NCBI GenBank assembly: GCA_950295325.1
Contig: OX485806.1
Span: forward strand, 4,032,001 to 4,092,000
Source of the DNA: Polytrichum commune
Lineage: Eukaryota; Streptophyta; Polytrichopsida; Polytrichales; Polytrichaceae
DNA length: 60,000 bases
Direction of reading: 5' to 3'
A model generated the notes under the pieces. That model ran no database searches. It had not been told where the DNA came from and saw only the letters and a list, made by a program, of their open reading frames with translations. Both the position numbers and the translations under genes were made by a program. Below are positions 24,158 through 33,118 of the stretch, piece after piece (the stretch's first letter is position 1; each line of letters begins with the position of its first letter).

Positions 24158-25546
24158 CTACATGCGGCTCAGAATTTGAGCAAAAGATGCAGAAGATTTG
24201 AGCTTTTGCTTAAGCTCTGCCACCTTAGCCTCAAGACTCTGCTCCATTAGAGACTTTCCAGTGACATAACTGGCAGGCCGCATCTCAGGATGAAGTTGGA
24301 AACAATGATCCACATCGTGATTAGTGCCACCACAATGATTACATTTCAATTGTCTCTTCTTAGAATTGTCCCCTGCCTTTACTGGTTCCATCTTTTGTTT
24401 TAATTTTCCCAAAGGTTGAGTTTTCTTCTTCTTAGGACAATTGGGATCATTCTTCGAATGACCAGCTTCTCCACAACCCCAACAATGCAAAATCTTTTGC
24501 TCCTTGACGGATTGAGTCTCAGCTAAACTACTAGTAGCTGTGACAATTCTTCTTGGTTTCGGACTCTCTGTCATCCAAGATACCATATCCGTGGCATCAT
24601 GTTGGCAAAGAGCCCGATCACATCTCTCAACCACGGCAAACGCTTGTGCAAGCGTTGCTCGGCCCTCGTAGTCGAGGATAATCCGAGGTGATGCCAACTC
24701 AAGTAGCCACTTGTCAATCTTAGACAAAAAGATTTTAACAAGCTGACTCTCAGCAAAAACACCTCCCGACTCCACAGCAAATCGCGCGAGTCGCGTATAC
24801 ATGGTCCGTGGAGTATCATCCTTCTCTCGGCGGAAATCCTGGATGCGCTGCATTTGGTCTCGCCAAAACCCACCATACTCCACTTCCAAGTGTGCGACAA
24901 ATTCAGTAAGGGAATTAAACGGAGGTGGTGGACCAACGGCCGTCAATGCTGCCTGTGTAGCACGTGCCACCCGTGAAAGGGTTGTCGTGCTACTGCTAGC
25001 CACCATTGGCCCAAGTGCCAGTTCCGTGTCCTTAGACTCCGCCGGCGATTCCTCCTCCTTTAAGGTGGGTGGAGCTAAGGTAGCAACCGCCCCATCCTTA
25101 AGGGTTGAAATGAGCTCAACCCGAGCCTCCCAATACTGCTCCACCTCCCGAAGTTGTCGCTGATGACCCTCTGTCCAGCGTTCATAAGTTTGGAGTGCCT
25201 CATACTCCAAATGCTGAGGCAGAAGTTCAAAGGCATACCAATCATTGAAATTGGAAGACCTTTGGCGTTTCTCCTTAATCCAGGTACGAAACCGGAGTTT
25301 CCAATCGGGCAAGGAAATGCCCCCAGCTCGACCTGAAAACCGATCACGCACTGAATTGTGGCGATCGTCCTCCATTTCGTCGAACGTGCCGACACTCCAA
25401 ATCCAAAGCCTACTAGTAGTGTCCAACGCCGAAATAGGCTCAAAAGCCTCGTTGGTATCTACCTCTGGCTCAAGATTTGTGGTATGCACGTCCTCCAAGT
25501 AATCTGGTGATGGAGATCGATAATATCGGCTCCTAGTTTGCACCAT
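24158..25546 (-). CDS. gag: Ty3/gypsy gag polyprotein with two zinc knuckles
   Basis: An intact frame of 462 codons on the minus strand. It begins MVQTRSRYYRSPSPDY and carries an acidic N-terminus. A retrotransposon gag-like central helical region follows, with FVAHLEVEYGGFWRDQM, RREKDDTPRTMYTRLARF and a leucine/isoleucine-rich stretch. Near the C-terminus are two Cys/His knuckles: CWGCGEAGHSKNDPNC (CX2CX4HX6C, a longer last spacer than usual) and CNHCGGTNHDVDHC (canonical CX2CX4HX4C), separated by a lysine-rich linker. It ends with a short coiled-coil-like tail (AKVAELKQKLKSS). Gag would package the element RNA into particles in the cytoplasm. The next frame, pol, is in the -1 register and overlaps by 52 nt (24209-24158), so pol would be made by -1 frameshifting. 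No canonical X-XXY-YYZ heptamer is obvious in the overlap. Confidence 0.85.
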   Translation of the reverse strand: MVQTRSRYYRSPSPDYLEDVHTTNLEPEVDTNEAFEPISALDTTSRLWIWSVGTFDEMEDDRHNSVRDRFSGRAGGISLPDWKLRFRTWIKEKRQRSSNFNDWYAFELLPQHLEYEALQTYERWTEGHQRQLREVEQYWEARVELISTLKDGAVATLAPPTLKEEESPAESKDTELALGPMVASSSTTTLSRVARATQAALTAVGPPPPFNSLTEFVAHLEVEYGGFWRDQMQRIQDFRREKDDTPRTMYTRLARFAVESGGVFAESQLVKIFLSKIDKWLLELASPRIILDYEGRATLAQAFAVVERCDRALCQHDATDMVSWMTESPKPRRIVTATSSLAETQSVKEQKILHCWGCGEAGHSKNDPNCPKKKKTQPLGKLKQKMEPVKAGDNSKKRQLKCNHCGGTNHDVDHCFQLHPEMRPASYVTGKSLMEQSLEAKVAELKQKLKSSASFAQILSRM

Positions 25547-25704
25547 AAAATAATCACTTGAGTACCTGCAACTATCTACAAGGTAATGGCAACCTGCACC
25601 TGTTGCGGGCTATCTAAATGGCAATCCCTTGCCAAATGCCAAGTGTTTATGCCCCCATAATTCCAAAATTGTGCAAAGGTTTGAGATTGGTAATTAAAAT
25701 GAAA

Positions 25705-26136
25705 AATCAGCGTTGAAAAGGCTCATTTCCAAGGTGATTATGGACTCCAATCAACAAACTAAGTGCACCAATGGACTCCTAGGAAGATTTCACGCAAATT
25801 AGGCTCAAATTTCACTCCGTTCGGAGTTAATTTGCTCCCAAAAACAAAAATCAGCGTTGAAATTAATAATTTCAGAAATGATTTTGAATTCCAATCAACA
25901 ATCCAATTACACCATTGGATTCCTTGGCAAATTTCACACAAAATAGGCTCAAATTTCACTCCAATCAGAGTTAATTTGCTACCAAAAACAAAAATCAGCG
26001 TTGAAATTAGCAATTTCAGCAATGATTTTGAATTTTAATCAACAATCCAATTACACCATTGGATTCCTTCGCAAATTTCACACAAGATAGGCTCAAATTT
26101 CACTCCAATCGGAGCTAGTATGCCCCCAAATTTGAA
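25705..26136. repeat. 144-bp tandem repeat, three copies
   Basis: Copies begin with aatcagcgttgaaa at 25705, 25849 and 25993, a constant period of 144 bp. Each includes ggctcaaatttcactcc and a caatccaattacaccattgg-type segment. The second and third copies are close; the first is more diverged. Confidence 0.9.
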
Positions 26137-26424
26137 CCTCAAAGTTTGTGAAATTCGAATGCCAAATTTGAAAGTTGAAATTAAAAATGTGAAAATAAAA
26201 AGTAAAAAGTAAAAGTAAAAGTAAAAATAATTGTTTTTATTTTTTTTTTTATTTTATTTTAAAAAAAACCTTAAGCCAACCTTAAGCCAACCTTAAATGT
26301 GGGCTTACCTGCCTGCCAGCCAGGGCCTGGCTGGCGCCCACCCGCCCGTGGGGCCCGGCCGACGCCCGCCCGCCCCCGGTCCTCCCAGAATTGGAGCTCC
26401 AGGAGCTCCAAGAGCTCCAAGAGG

Positions 26425-26490
26425 GTCCGGTGAGCTCCGGATCCGTCCGGTGAGCTCCGGATCCGTCCGGTGAGCTCCGGATCCGTCCGG
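26425..26490. repeat. 20-bp tandem repeat in a GC-rich block
   Basis: The unit gtccggtgagctccggatcc occurs at 26425, 26445 and 26465, followed by a partial copy. It sits in a GC-rich island (about 26300-26490) within otherwise AT-rich leader sequence. Confidence 0.95.
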
Positions 26491-27255
26491 AGCTCAACCA
26501 AAATTAAAAACAAATTGGATATTAATTTTAGTTTGTGTTTGTGTTTGAATTAAACTTTGCTTTCACAATTTGCAAGCAAGAGAATGTGATTTGAGAATCT
26601 TGAGACTAAATGGAATCTCAAGAATCAACCATCAACAATTGAAGAAAATACAAAGAGACAACAAAAGAAAAATGGGAAGATTTTTCTCAAAATCTTCTTG
26701 AGGGTTGCAAGAAATGACAAACTAAGCTTTCAAACACTTGTATCACTCATTTGCTCTCATTACTGGGCCATTCTAGCTCAGAAATACAACCAAAAATGAA
26801 AAATTTGAGCCATTGTTGTCAAGTATGAGGGTTTCTCTCTCCAAGCTTAAGAAATTAAAATGTCTTCTTACAAGCTTAAGAAACTCTGAAATTCACACAC
26901 AAGAGTCAAGCTATCTCTCACTCCACGAAGGGAGAATCCAAGAGTGCAAGTGGTGGAGAAAGAATGCAAAGGCTTTACTCATAATCTACTACACCATAGC
27001 CATGAGAAAGCAACAACAAGCTCTCTCTCTCTCAAAACACACTCACAAGACTTGACTTGACAACAATGGCAAGTCAAGAGGCCTTCCTCTCCATACAACC
27101 CCAATCCTATGTGGAGTTCATCCATGGAGTGGATGAACAACTAACTAGGACTCCCAATGGAGTCCGTTACTCATCCCAACACACATGGACTCCTAATGGA
27201 GTCCATTTACTTCTAAATTGACGTAACTTAGCCCCCGATGTCACCTCACGTGACA

Positions 27256-27259
27256 TAGT
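27256..27259. repeat. 4-bp target-site duplication of the inner Ty3/gypsy element, right copy
   Basis: The word tagt matches 17871-17874 and adjoins the TGTCACG terminus of the element on the minus strand. Confidence 0.75.
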
Positions 27260-27725
27260 GGAGGTGATATTGTTTGTGAGGGTGTTTAGTGAGTTACAGG
27301 CAAGTTGCCATTGTGTATTTGTTAGATGGTTATTTTTTAACAATTGTATAAGTTCGTCGATTTGGTTTGAGTTATTTTCGAAGAATTTGGTGTGAAAGTC
27401 TTCGAGTTTTTCCTTTGGGATAGGGTTAAGTATTCTAGGTGGTGGGTCGGAGGTTGTTCTTGGTGTTTTAGCAATAAGTGTGTTTGGGGGGATACGTAGT
27501 TGTATGGGTAGATGATCCGAGTTTAGGTGCGTGTTTTGGTTTGTAGTTGAGGTGTATTGGTGGTTATTGGAGGTTTTGATGTAAAATCCATCTATTAAGC
27601 TATTTTGTGTGAAATTATGTCCTCCTTGTCTTGAATACGTTGTGTTTGTGAGGACGTATGTTAATTCGAGGCCGGTTGTGAAAGAGTGCCATAAGTGGTC
27701 TTCCGGTTGTGGTGGTGTGATTTGT
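27260..27725 (-). pseudogene. LINE APE-type endonuclease, C-terminal fragment
   Basis: The minus-strand frame starts inside the domain because the LINE is 5'-truncated. It shows the end of an exonuclease-endonuclease-phosphatase fold: LTYVLTNTTYSRQG, then SLIDGFYI and the diagnostic HLNSDHLPIQLRI, where the SDH histidine and aspartate belong to the catalytic core. A linker follows (NPIPKEKLEDFHTKFFENN). The open frame runs on past 27255 into the nested Ty3/gypsy terminus and stops there. Its true continuation is at 17870, where the same frame resumes in phase. Confidence 0.75.
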
Positions 27726-27739
27726 GCTCCTAAGGGTGA
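27726..27739. repeat. Target-site duplication of the LINE, right copy
   Basis: This is an exact match to 11777-11790. It marks the 5' (truncated) end of the minus-strand LINE. Confidence 0.85.
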
Positions 27740-28050
27740 TATATTGGTTGAACTTGAGAAGTTGATGTGCAACCTCTTAGAAATAGGTCATTCAAGAGAT
27801 TTCTTATTAAGTGCAAAAGTATCTTGAGGATGAAGCATCATGGGATTTAGAAAATAAGCTGAAAGAAATTGACCCAAATATTGTCATTGAAGACAATGAC
27901 TTATTTGGAGAGGGGAAGATTGTAATGGACGAATTGGAAAATAGAATATCGAAGGTGATGGAAATTGCAAGGATGTATGTCCAAAGCTAAGGACTAAGAT
28001 CGAAACAATCAATGGATGAGAAGTTAGATAAGTGTCATCTATATAGAAGA
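27726..28050 (+). pseudogene. Decayed chromodomain Ty3/gypsy, right part (chromodomain)
   Basis: This is the continuation of the plus-strand element interrupted at 11790. The 14-bp sequence gctcctaagggtga is shared with 11777-11790 and the reading frame resumes as VAPKGDILVELEK. After a frameshift the sequence reads like a chromodomain: FLIKCKS, then EDEASWDLENKLKEI and a tail IVIEDNDLFGEGK. A stop closes it near 27987. A purine-rich tract ggggaagaagaa at about 28175 could be its polypurine tract, which would put the 3' LTR just downstream, but I cannot show the LTR. Confidence 0.7.
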
Positions 28051-29590
28051 CAAAGAGGATCATAAAATGAAATGATCCATGTATATGGGTAAGGAGGCTT
28101 CGGTCTACATTCAGTAATACTTGAGACTTCTAAAAGTACATCTTAGATACTATGTATAGATAGGGATATGGCTCAGGGGAAGAAGAATTGATGTGTTATG
28201 TCTTGTGTGCATCTCCAAGTTGAGAGATGAACCTTTAGATTGGAAATCATAAACAATTTAATGTGCATAATAGGGGTATGTTATACTTGTTGTGAATTGT
28301 GGCTTCATACTTTGTTGTGAAAACTACACTGATCCTTATATTTACTATGACTCACAAAAATTGTGAGGGATCTTTTATTTCTTACCAGAAGTTTGCTTTG
28401 GTGACATTTTCAATCCAATCATGTCACCTCTTATTTGCACCTTAAGTTTGTGATATGTAGAAAAGTACATTGAGCATAGGTGGAGAATGAAAGGGAGGGA
28501 GGTGAAGGGGGGCAAAACAATTAACTCCTAACCAAAACTCTAGTTGAATTATTTAGGATAACCCTATTATTTTAGTCTATCTTACAATATTACCCATGAT
28601 TTGATATTGGATTGATGTTGGTCTACATGATGTAGTCTTTATGGTGAAATTCAACAAATGTAAAAATGACACATAGTAGAATGTGAGGGAAGATTTTTTT
28701 ATTTTTTATTTTTTGGTTGGAATAGAGAGCCCTCCACAATAGTGTAGCTTTTTATCTAGGGTTAGCTACCATAGTGTCTTTTCGAAGTAGGCACAAAATC
28801 AGTTGAGTCAAAAAGCGACACTTTCAAACTTTTGCTATTTCATGCAAATAACTATTTTTCAAAAACATTCAATAGATTTGTAAATCTATACAAAGTCTAC
28901 ATGGTTTTCTTTCAACAAATAAATAATGCATATGTAACCTATACAAATTTGCAAAGTTGTTTCAAGAAATGAGTCTTTTTATTTTCCATGTAGGGTGTTC
29001 ATTGATGTCGGATTGCTAAGTGAGAGTAACCACAAAATCAACCTCATTGGGGGTGAGAGTCTTTTATTAAATGAAGGTGATGTCCCTCTTTTGTGGATCA
29101 CTTCTTACACTACCTTTGTTGAGTGGATAGATCCCCAAATAGTCATTATGATTGGCCAAATTTGGTGCTCTTCTTAAAGCATGCTCGGATCCTTCTTACA
29201 CCGCTATTATGAATGGCCAAAGTGGTGTTATTTTGTACTTAACGTTGCATATGATCAATCACTCTCAACAATGACTTACTCATGTCCCCAATCACATCAA
29301 ACTCTCCATCCCATTGCAACTGTGTGAGCCCAAAGTCGTGTGCTCATATGTGATTTAGGCTTAAGTGTCTGTAGACTTTAGGATTTGATTGCTACTTCAT
29401 AAATGAAAACATAAAAAGAGTGATATCCCAAGTTTTCACTAGAATTGACTAATTAGATTTGAACATTAGGATTAGGAACCTTAACCTTAGGAGGAAGGGA
29501 GTAAGCTAAAGGGCCTTAGGCCTCAGGTGCGGGGATGTTATTGACTTACTTAAGTAAAGGTAGTGTTCCTTTTAGGCCTTGAGAAGGTCT
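28051..29590. other. AT-rich stretch without a gene
   Basis: The left part may contain the 3' LTR of the chromodomain element. The rest shows no coding, repeat or RNA signal that I can support. Confidence 0.35.
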
Positions 29591-30640
29591 TATTAAGCAC
29601 TAAGGTCGTTGGTAAGGGAGGAAGAAGTTGGTTTCCCGGATCAGGGAAGGGGCCCTGTTCCGTTCGGTGAGTAGCATTGTGTGGGTGTGGGAAGAGTGTG
29701 TAGGTGTGCGGCGAGAGGCGGCGCGCCGGGGTGGCAACCTGCGAGGAGTGTGAGATTGCGGAACCACATTCGGCCAAGGGCTACCACAACAGCGTTGGGC
29801 TGCAGTTGCGATAGGAGGCAGTCGAGGCGACATTAATTCCACCTGGTCAAGACAGGCTATCCAGATTGAAGGGGGATGGGCGAAGAAGAAGGCGGAGGTC
29901 CAGAGAGCGAGGGTGCTGTGAAGGAACAGCCGAATTCGGGTGCACCTCTTTTGGCTGTGCACTGGGGAAAGACAAGTGCTCCGAAAGGCAAGATAGGATC
30001 TTGAATGCAGACCGAATGCCCCGGGATACAGTGAGCAAGACAGGGGCGAAGGGAGATTGGAATTTTGATGGCCTTGAATCTGTGTGCCGCATTGTAGTGC
30101 ATTTATGAATTTGGGATAGGCTATCCAACTTGAGGGGGGGGGGGGGGGGGTGCAATTCAAGGCCGAACTCCGACAGGCCGAATCGCCCACCCAAGGGAAA
30201 GAAGGAGAAGGGATCATCCCAGGTGGCCACATTTCGGGTACTCTGTTTCCGATGGCTGCGACAGCGGCAGTCGGGGTTTGATGTTGCCTCACTGGCCCAA
30301 CACCTTGTGCGAGGTAGGAGAATTGGGTGAATGTTGGGAACTGCCACATCGGGTTGCAAGCGCAATGCGCACCAGCAGCAACTGGGACTGCTGGGTCGGA
30401 GGCATCCAACACTTGCTGGCCGAGGACCAGGAGTAGTTGAAGGGCAGTTCAGTAGACAGGACAACCAGCAGAGGCAACTCGGAAGGCTTGCCAGCAAGGG
30501 GAGGGGAGGTGGTGCTTGAGGCGACGCCCCTGGATTATGATTCTAGTTGCAAAGACAGGGCATATAAGTATGCTCCAGTAGGGTCTTGGGTTAGTGGCAG
30601 AGGGCACTAGATCATAGGTTAGGATATATAGCAAGGGTGT
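29591..30640. other. GC-rich block with a weak internal duplication
   Basis: A GC-rich island of about 1 kb with a long G-run at about 30134-30150. The words ggctatccagattgaaggggg (from about 29857) and ggctatccaacttgaggggg (from about 30118) are about 262 bp apart, suggesting an old tandem duplication. Long frames exist on the minus strand, but they are Pro/Ser/Cys/Arg-rich in several registers at once, as expected of GC-rich non-coding sequence. No product is called. Confidence 0.4.
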
Positions 30641-32360
30641 AATTCAATTAGCAACAACGTAATGGGTTGGCCTTCTAATGGGGACTTGGGTTAACCCGGC
30701 GGTTTCAATTTAGATGGCTTACATTAGTGATTAGGAAGGTTGATAAATGTGTTGTGTGGGAGTGATCTAAAGGTGTAGAGTATTTCTCAATACTTGACCT
30801 TGCCTATTTAAATAAAAGAATATGTTGAAATTTGTATTGATGGAGCAATGGACGTCATGACTGAGGGTTAAGCGAGGTACCGATCACATGTGAATCATAA
30901 GGCCCCACCCGGACCACAGACGCATAAGGGTGGGGGTTTAGGTCTCACAAACTGTGAAATTGCTGGGGATTATGTCGAGAAATAAATGCTAGCCCACCAC
31001 TTTTCACACTATTACAACTGGAGATGCCAATGGATGGTGTCTGAACTGGCTAGTGTGATCATCCCCTCGATGGCACCTTGCACTCACTTGTTAATGGTTT
31101 AACGATAAAATATAAATGTCACCAAAAGGAAGGTGTTACTTTAAGGCACTACCTTGACTTCACAACCTGAAACTTAATTCATTCATTTCCATGCGACAAC
31201 AACTTTTCAACATGTTCCAACCAACCATTGCATGACATGTGGCGCTCTTACTCAAGAAACTAATTCTTTTGTGCCGAAACCGGTGAGCTACTAAGTCACA
31301 ACAATGGAAGTACAAAATTGTCAATATTTTCACCATCTTGTTAGCAGGCACCATATACACAACAATGCTCCCTCTTTTTAGAAAGGGAAGCAGGCCTGAA
31401 GTGGACATTTCTTTTGATTAGCCCACTTCTCCTAGGAGACCACACTAAATATTGTATTTAGTGTCACTTACTATTTGGAGCTACACAATGTTGTATCATT
31501 ATTATTATTGATGTAAGTTTTTACCAAGTGAATATGTTAATGCTCTATAGTGTCCATATATCCAATCTGACCATTGTTGGCAAAAAATGAGATGTATAGT
31601 AAATAGTTATAGCATTGCTGTAATTCCAAATAGTAAGTGACACTAAATAAAATATTTAGTGTAGTCATATGATTAGTATAAGATGATTGACAGATTCAAA
31701 TGGAGATTGCCGTAGCCATTTCCTCATAGTTTTGTGAATTCATATGAATGTCTTAGACTTTCATATCATAGTGAAGATTCTATTTCTTTGTAAATAAATA
31801 ATCATATAGATTCCCCTAATTGTGTTGACTATTAGTTTAGGGTAGTACTTGACACACTTTGAGCATGTAGTCCAATCACTTTAACCCTTAAATGACATTG
31901 CAAGCCCCAGGGGCTTGATTTTCTCATAATAACTCAAATTGCAGGAGCTACAGTGAATGGTTTAGGGTCAGTTTTAGGTCTTCTTAGAGTGAAGCGGTGT
32001 GCGCATTCGATGCACCCAATGCGATGCTTCAATTTTGCCAATTCTTCAATCTTGATCCTTGGGAGCTTGTGTGCTTGGTGTGGGGCTTCTGCCCGTTGAA
32101 CTCTTGCAGTTTGCCCGTGTGATACTGCTTGGTTTTTCCTTCGTTTGCTGCTTGGTTTGAGATGCGCAGTGTTGTCAGACTGCCCATGAGTAGCGGAGTT
32201 TCCATATTTTTGGTAATCTTTTTATTTCCGTTGTAGTGTCCACTCACTGTGAATGTGGAAGTCCGTTGGAGTCGATAGGCTTTGTTGAGGTAGCCGTTTG
32301 GTGGGTGGGTGGAAACTTTGCAATTCATGCATAGACAGTGCGAGTGCGATCTCTGCAACT
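30641..32360. other. No gene seen apart from the MITE
   Basis: Mixed-composition intergenic sequence. Outside the MITE at 31441-31668 I see no coding or RNA feature that I can support. Confidence 0.35.
31441..31668. mobile_element. MITE with CACTAAATAT termini, copy 1
   Basis: The terminal inverted repeats of about 38 bp differ at about one position: the left end carries cactaaatattgtatttag followed by tgtcacttactatttgga, and the right end is its reverse complement. The first part of the repeat is itself a palindrome (acactaaata / tatttagtgt). The internal segment is about 145 bp and non-coding. The right end is followed by TA; the left is preceded by CA. Confidence 0.8.
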
Positions 32361-33118
32361 ATGGTTTCCCAGGCAGTTTTGGAAATTAGGGCTTTGGGTG
32401 GAGAGGAGTTCAAACATGAGTTGGAGCGTTGGTTACGGGATGAGCAACAACAAGGTGATTTGATGGTCGCTAAAGTGTTTCGGTGCTTGAGGGAAGATTA
32501 TTTGCGCTCTTTGCCATTACCAAAGGGAGTGCAGTGGCTGGTTGTGCCTAAATCTCGAAATTTCAGGTTCTTATTCTTTTTGTTGCTATCCCTAGTAATC
32601 ATATATACATCTCAGAAACCTTGACTTCATCAGTTTGTGATATACAATAGGGAATGTAAGGTATAGTACTTCACTTGTTACAATCATGAACAAATTTGAG
32701 TTGGAAAGTCCCATTTTTTATCAACATATTCATGTAATGAAATCATTCAATTATTTTGAGTGAAACACTTTGAGCTTCGATTCTAGGTCTCTTCAACTAA
32801 AGAAGCTTTGGGTCTACTATATCTGTCCATTACCAATGTTAGTACATGAAAACGAATTGCTTCTCAGGTTGCAGAAGTATATGTCCTACTTTGCCTCAAA
32901 AGTTGAATTGTGTAGAGTTTTGTCTCCTTTTGACAACCTCGCAACTTCAAGTTCTTGTTTCGACGCCACATTGCTCGCTTGCTTGGCTGGACGGACAAGC
33001 GTGCGGAAGGAGACACCAACTCTTTCTCTTTTGGTGTCAACTCTGGCCTAAGGGAAATTTGGTGGCCTAATGAGGAAGCCGCTATCATTCATGGCCCTCT
33101 TGGGCAGCTCGCAGACAG
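32361..33118 (+). pseudogene. Unrecognised coding-like segment, two blocks
   Basis: Block A (32361-about 32566) is an open frame from an ATG: MVSQAVLEIRALGGEEF, then HELERWLRDEQQQGDLMVAK and REDYLRSLPLPKGVQWLVV. It ends at AAATTTCAG before gttctt. Block B (about 32940-33118) reads NFKFLFRRHIARLLGW, SFSFGVNSGLREIWWPNEE and IIHGPLGQLADR, followed by gtgag, a plausible donor. The junction words differ slightly but are alike (tctcgaaatttcaggttctta and cctcgcaacttcaagttcttg), as if one exon boundary was duplicated. No clean phase-matched splice joins the blocks. I do not recognise the family. Composition and the donor suggest a real or recently dead gene; transcripts would decide. Confidence 0.4.

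Larger units (their letters stand above)
18306..24209 (-). pseudogene. pol: Ty3/gypsy pol: protease, C5-methyltransferase, RT, RNase H, integrase, PHD finger
   Basis: One minus-strand frame of about 1,960 codons, kept in register throughout and broken by five in-frame stops (at 22398, 21450, 20409, 19431 and 18423). Retropepsin: RVMMDSGAQPVMIGKGLAD (about 23400-23450). Methyltransferase: see the separate entry. RT: MCGDYRPFNRNTKSDRYPMP and the catalytic CYIDDVIIFS (20720-21070). RNase H: FQLHTDWNAVGLGAVL and YEGEALAAIWAI, but LVTNHQPL has Asn where TDH is usual, so a catalytic Asp is lost. Integrase: an HHCC module (HEELGHFGVRRTH, then CEVCDRV) and a DDE core (SLDFAGPL, VLTDQGREF, GLAERVVQTVKRG). 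PHD finger at the extreme C-terminus. All canonical Ty3/gypsy parts are present in the usual order with integrase after RNase H. The methyltransferase and PHD modules are additions. The native stop is probably 18306-18308. Confidence 0.85.
17875..27255 (-). mobile_element. 9.4-kb Ty3/gypsy-type retrotransposon encoding a DNA methyltransferase and a PHD finger
   Basis: A minus-strand element nested in the LINE. Its termini are TGTCACGTGAGG at the 5' end and TTACACGACA at the 3' end, flanked by a 4-bp duplication. From the 5' end: a long leader with tandem repeats (25547-27255), gag (25546-24158), then one pol frame (24209-18306) with protease, C5-methyltransferase, RT, RNase H, integrase and PHD finger. 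A non-coding 3' region of about 430 bp follows. A purine-rich tract gtgggggcacttgaagaggtgg on the element strand (near 17976-17997) is a candidate polypurine tract. I could not find the two long direct repeats expected of an LTR element; see findings. The coding part has no frameshift, only in-frame stops, so it is younger than the LINE and the chromodomain element around it. Confidence 0.8.
25547..27255 (-). other. Leader/5' region of the inner Ty3/gypsy element
   Basis: A 1.7-kb non-coding region upstream of gag. It contains a 144-bp tandem repeat, a GC-rich block with a 20-bp tandem repeat, a CT/GA-rich stretch near 27021-27033 (agctctctctctctc), and a terminal inverted repeat word TGTCAC/GTGACA at the outer end (27238-27256). 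A tRNA primer-binding site was not recognised. Confidence 0.55.
11791..27725 (-). mobile_element. 5'-truncated Dualen-like LINE, split by a nested Ty3/gypsy insertion
   Basis: A minus-strand non-LTR retrotransposon of about 6.55 kb once the nested element (17875-27255) and one copy of its duplication are removed. In order from the 5' end it shows: the C-terminal part of an APE-type endonuclease (27260-27725), a linker (about 17500-17870), RT (16338-17114), thumb and connection, RNase H (about 13560-13950), a CCHC knuckle and a restriction-like endonuclease patch (12500-13250), then a 3' UTR ending in a hairpin and a GAA/TTC microsatellite at 11788-11806. It is flanked by a 14-bp target-site duplication, typical of target-primed insertion. 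Possession of both APE and RLE domains plus RNase H matches the Dualen/RandI architecture described from green algae. Several stops and frameshifts make it inactive. Confidence 0.8.

Noticed and set aside
25705-26136. CRISPR-like spaced repeats
   Set aside because: The repeats are contiguous 144-bp units without unique spacers, inside a plant retrotransposon leader.
26271-26513. Minus-strand frame rich in Gly, Arg and Ser-Ser-Pro-Asp repeats
   Set aside because: It is produced by the 20-bp tandem repeat and the GC-rich block of the retrotransposon leader.
29600-30412. Minus-strand frame of 270 codons in a GC-rich block
   Set aside because: Several registers are open together, the composition is Pro/Ser/Cys/Arg-rich and there is no domain. 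This is typical of GC-rich non-coding DNA.
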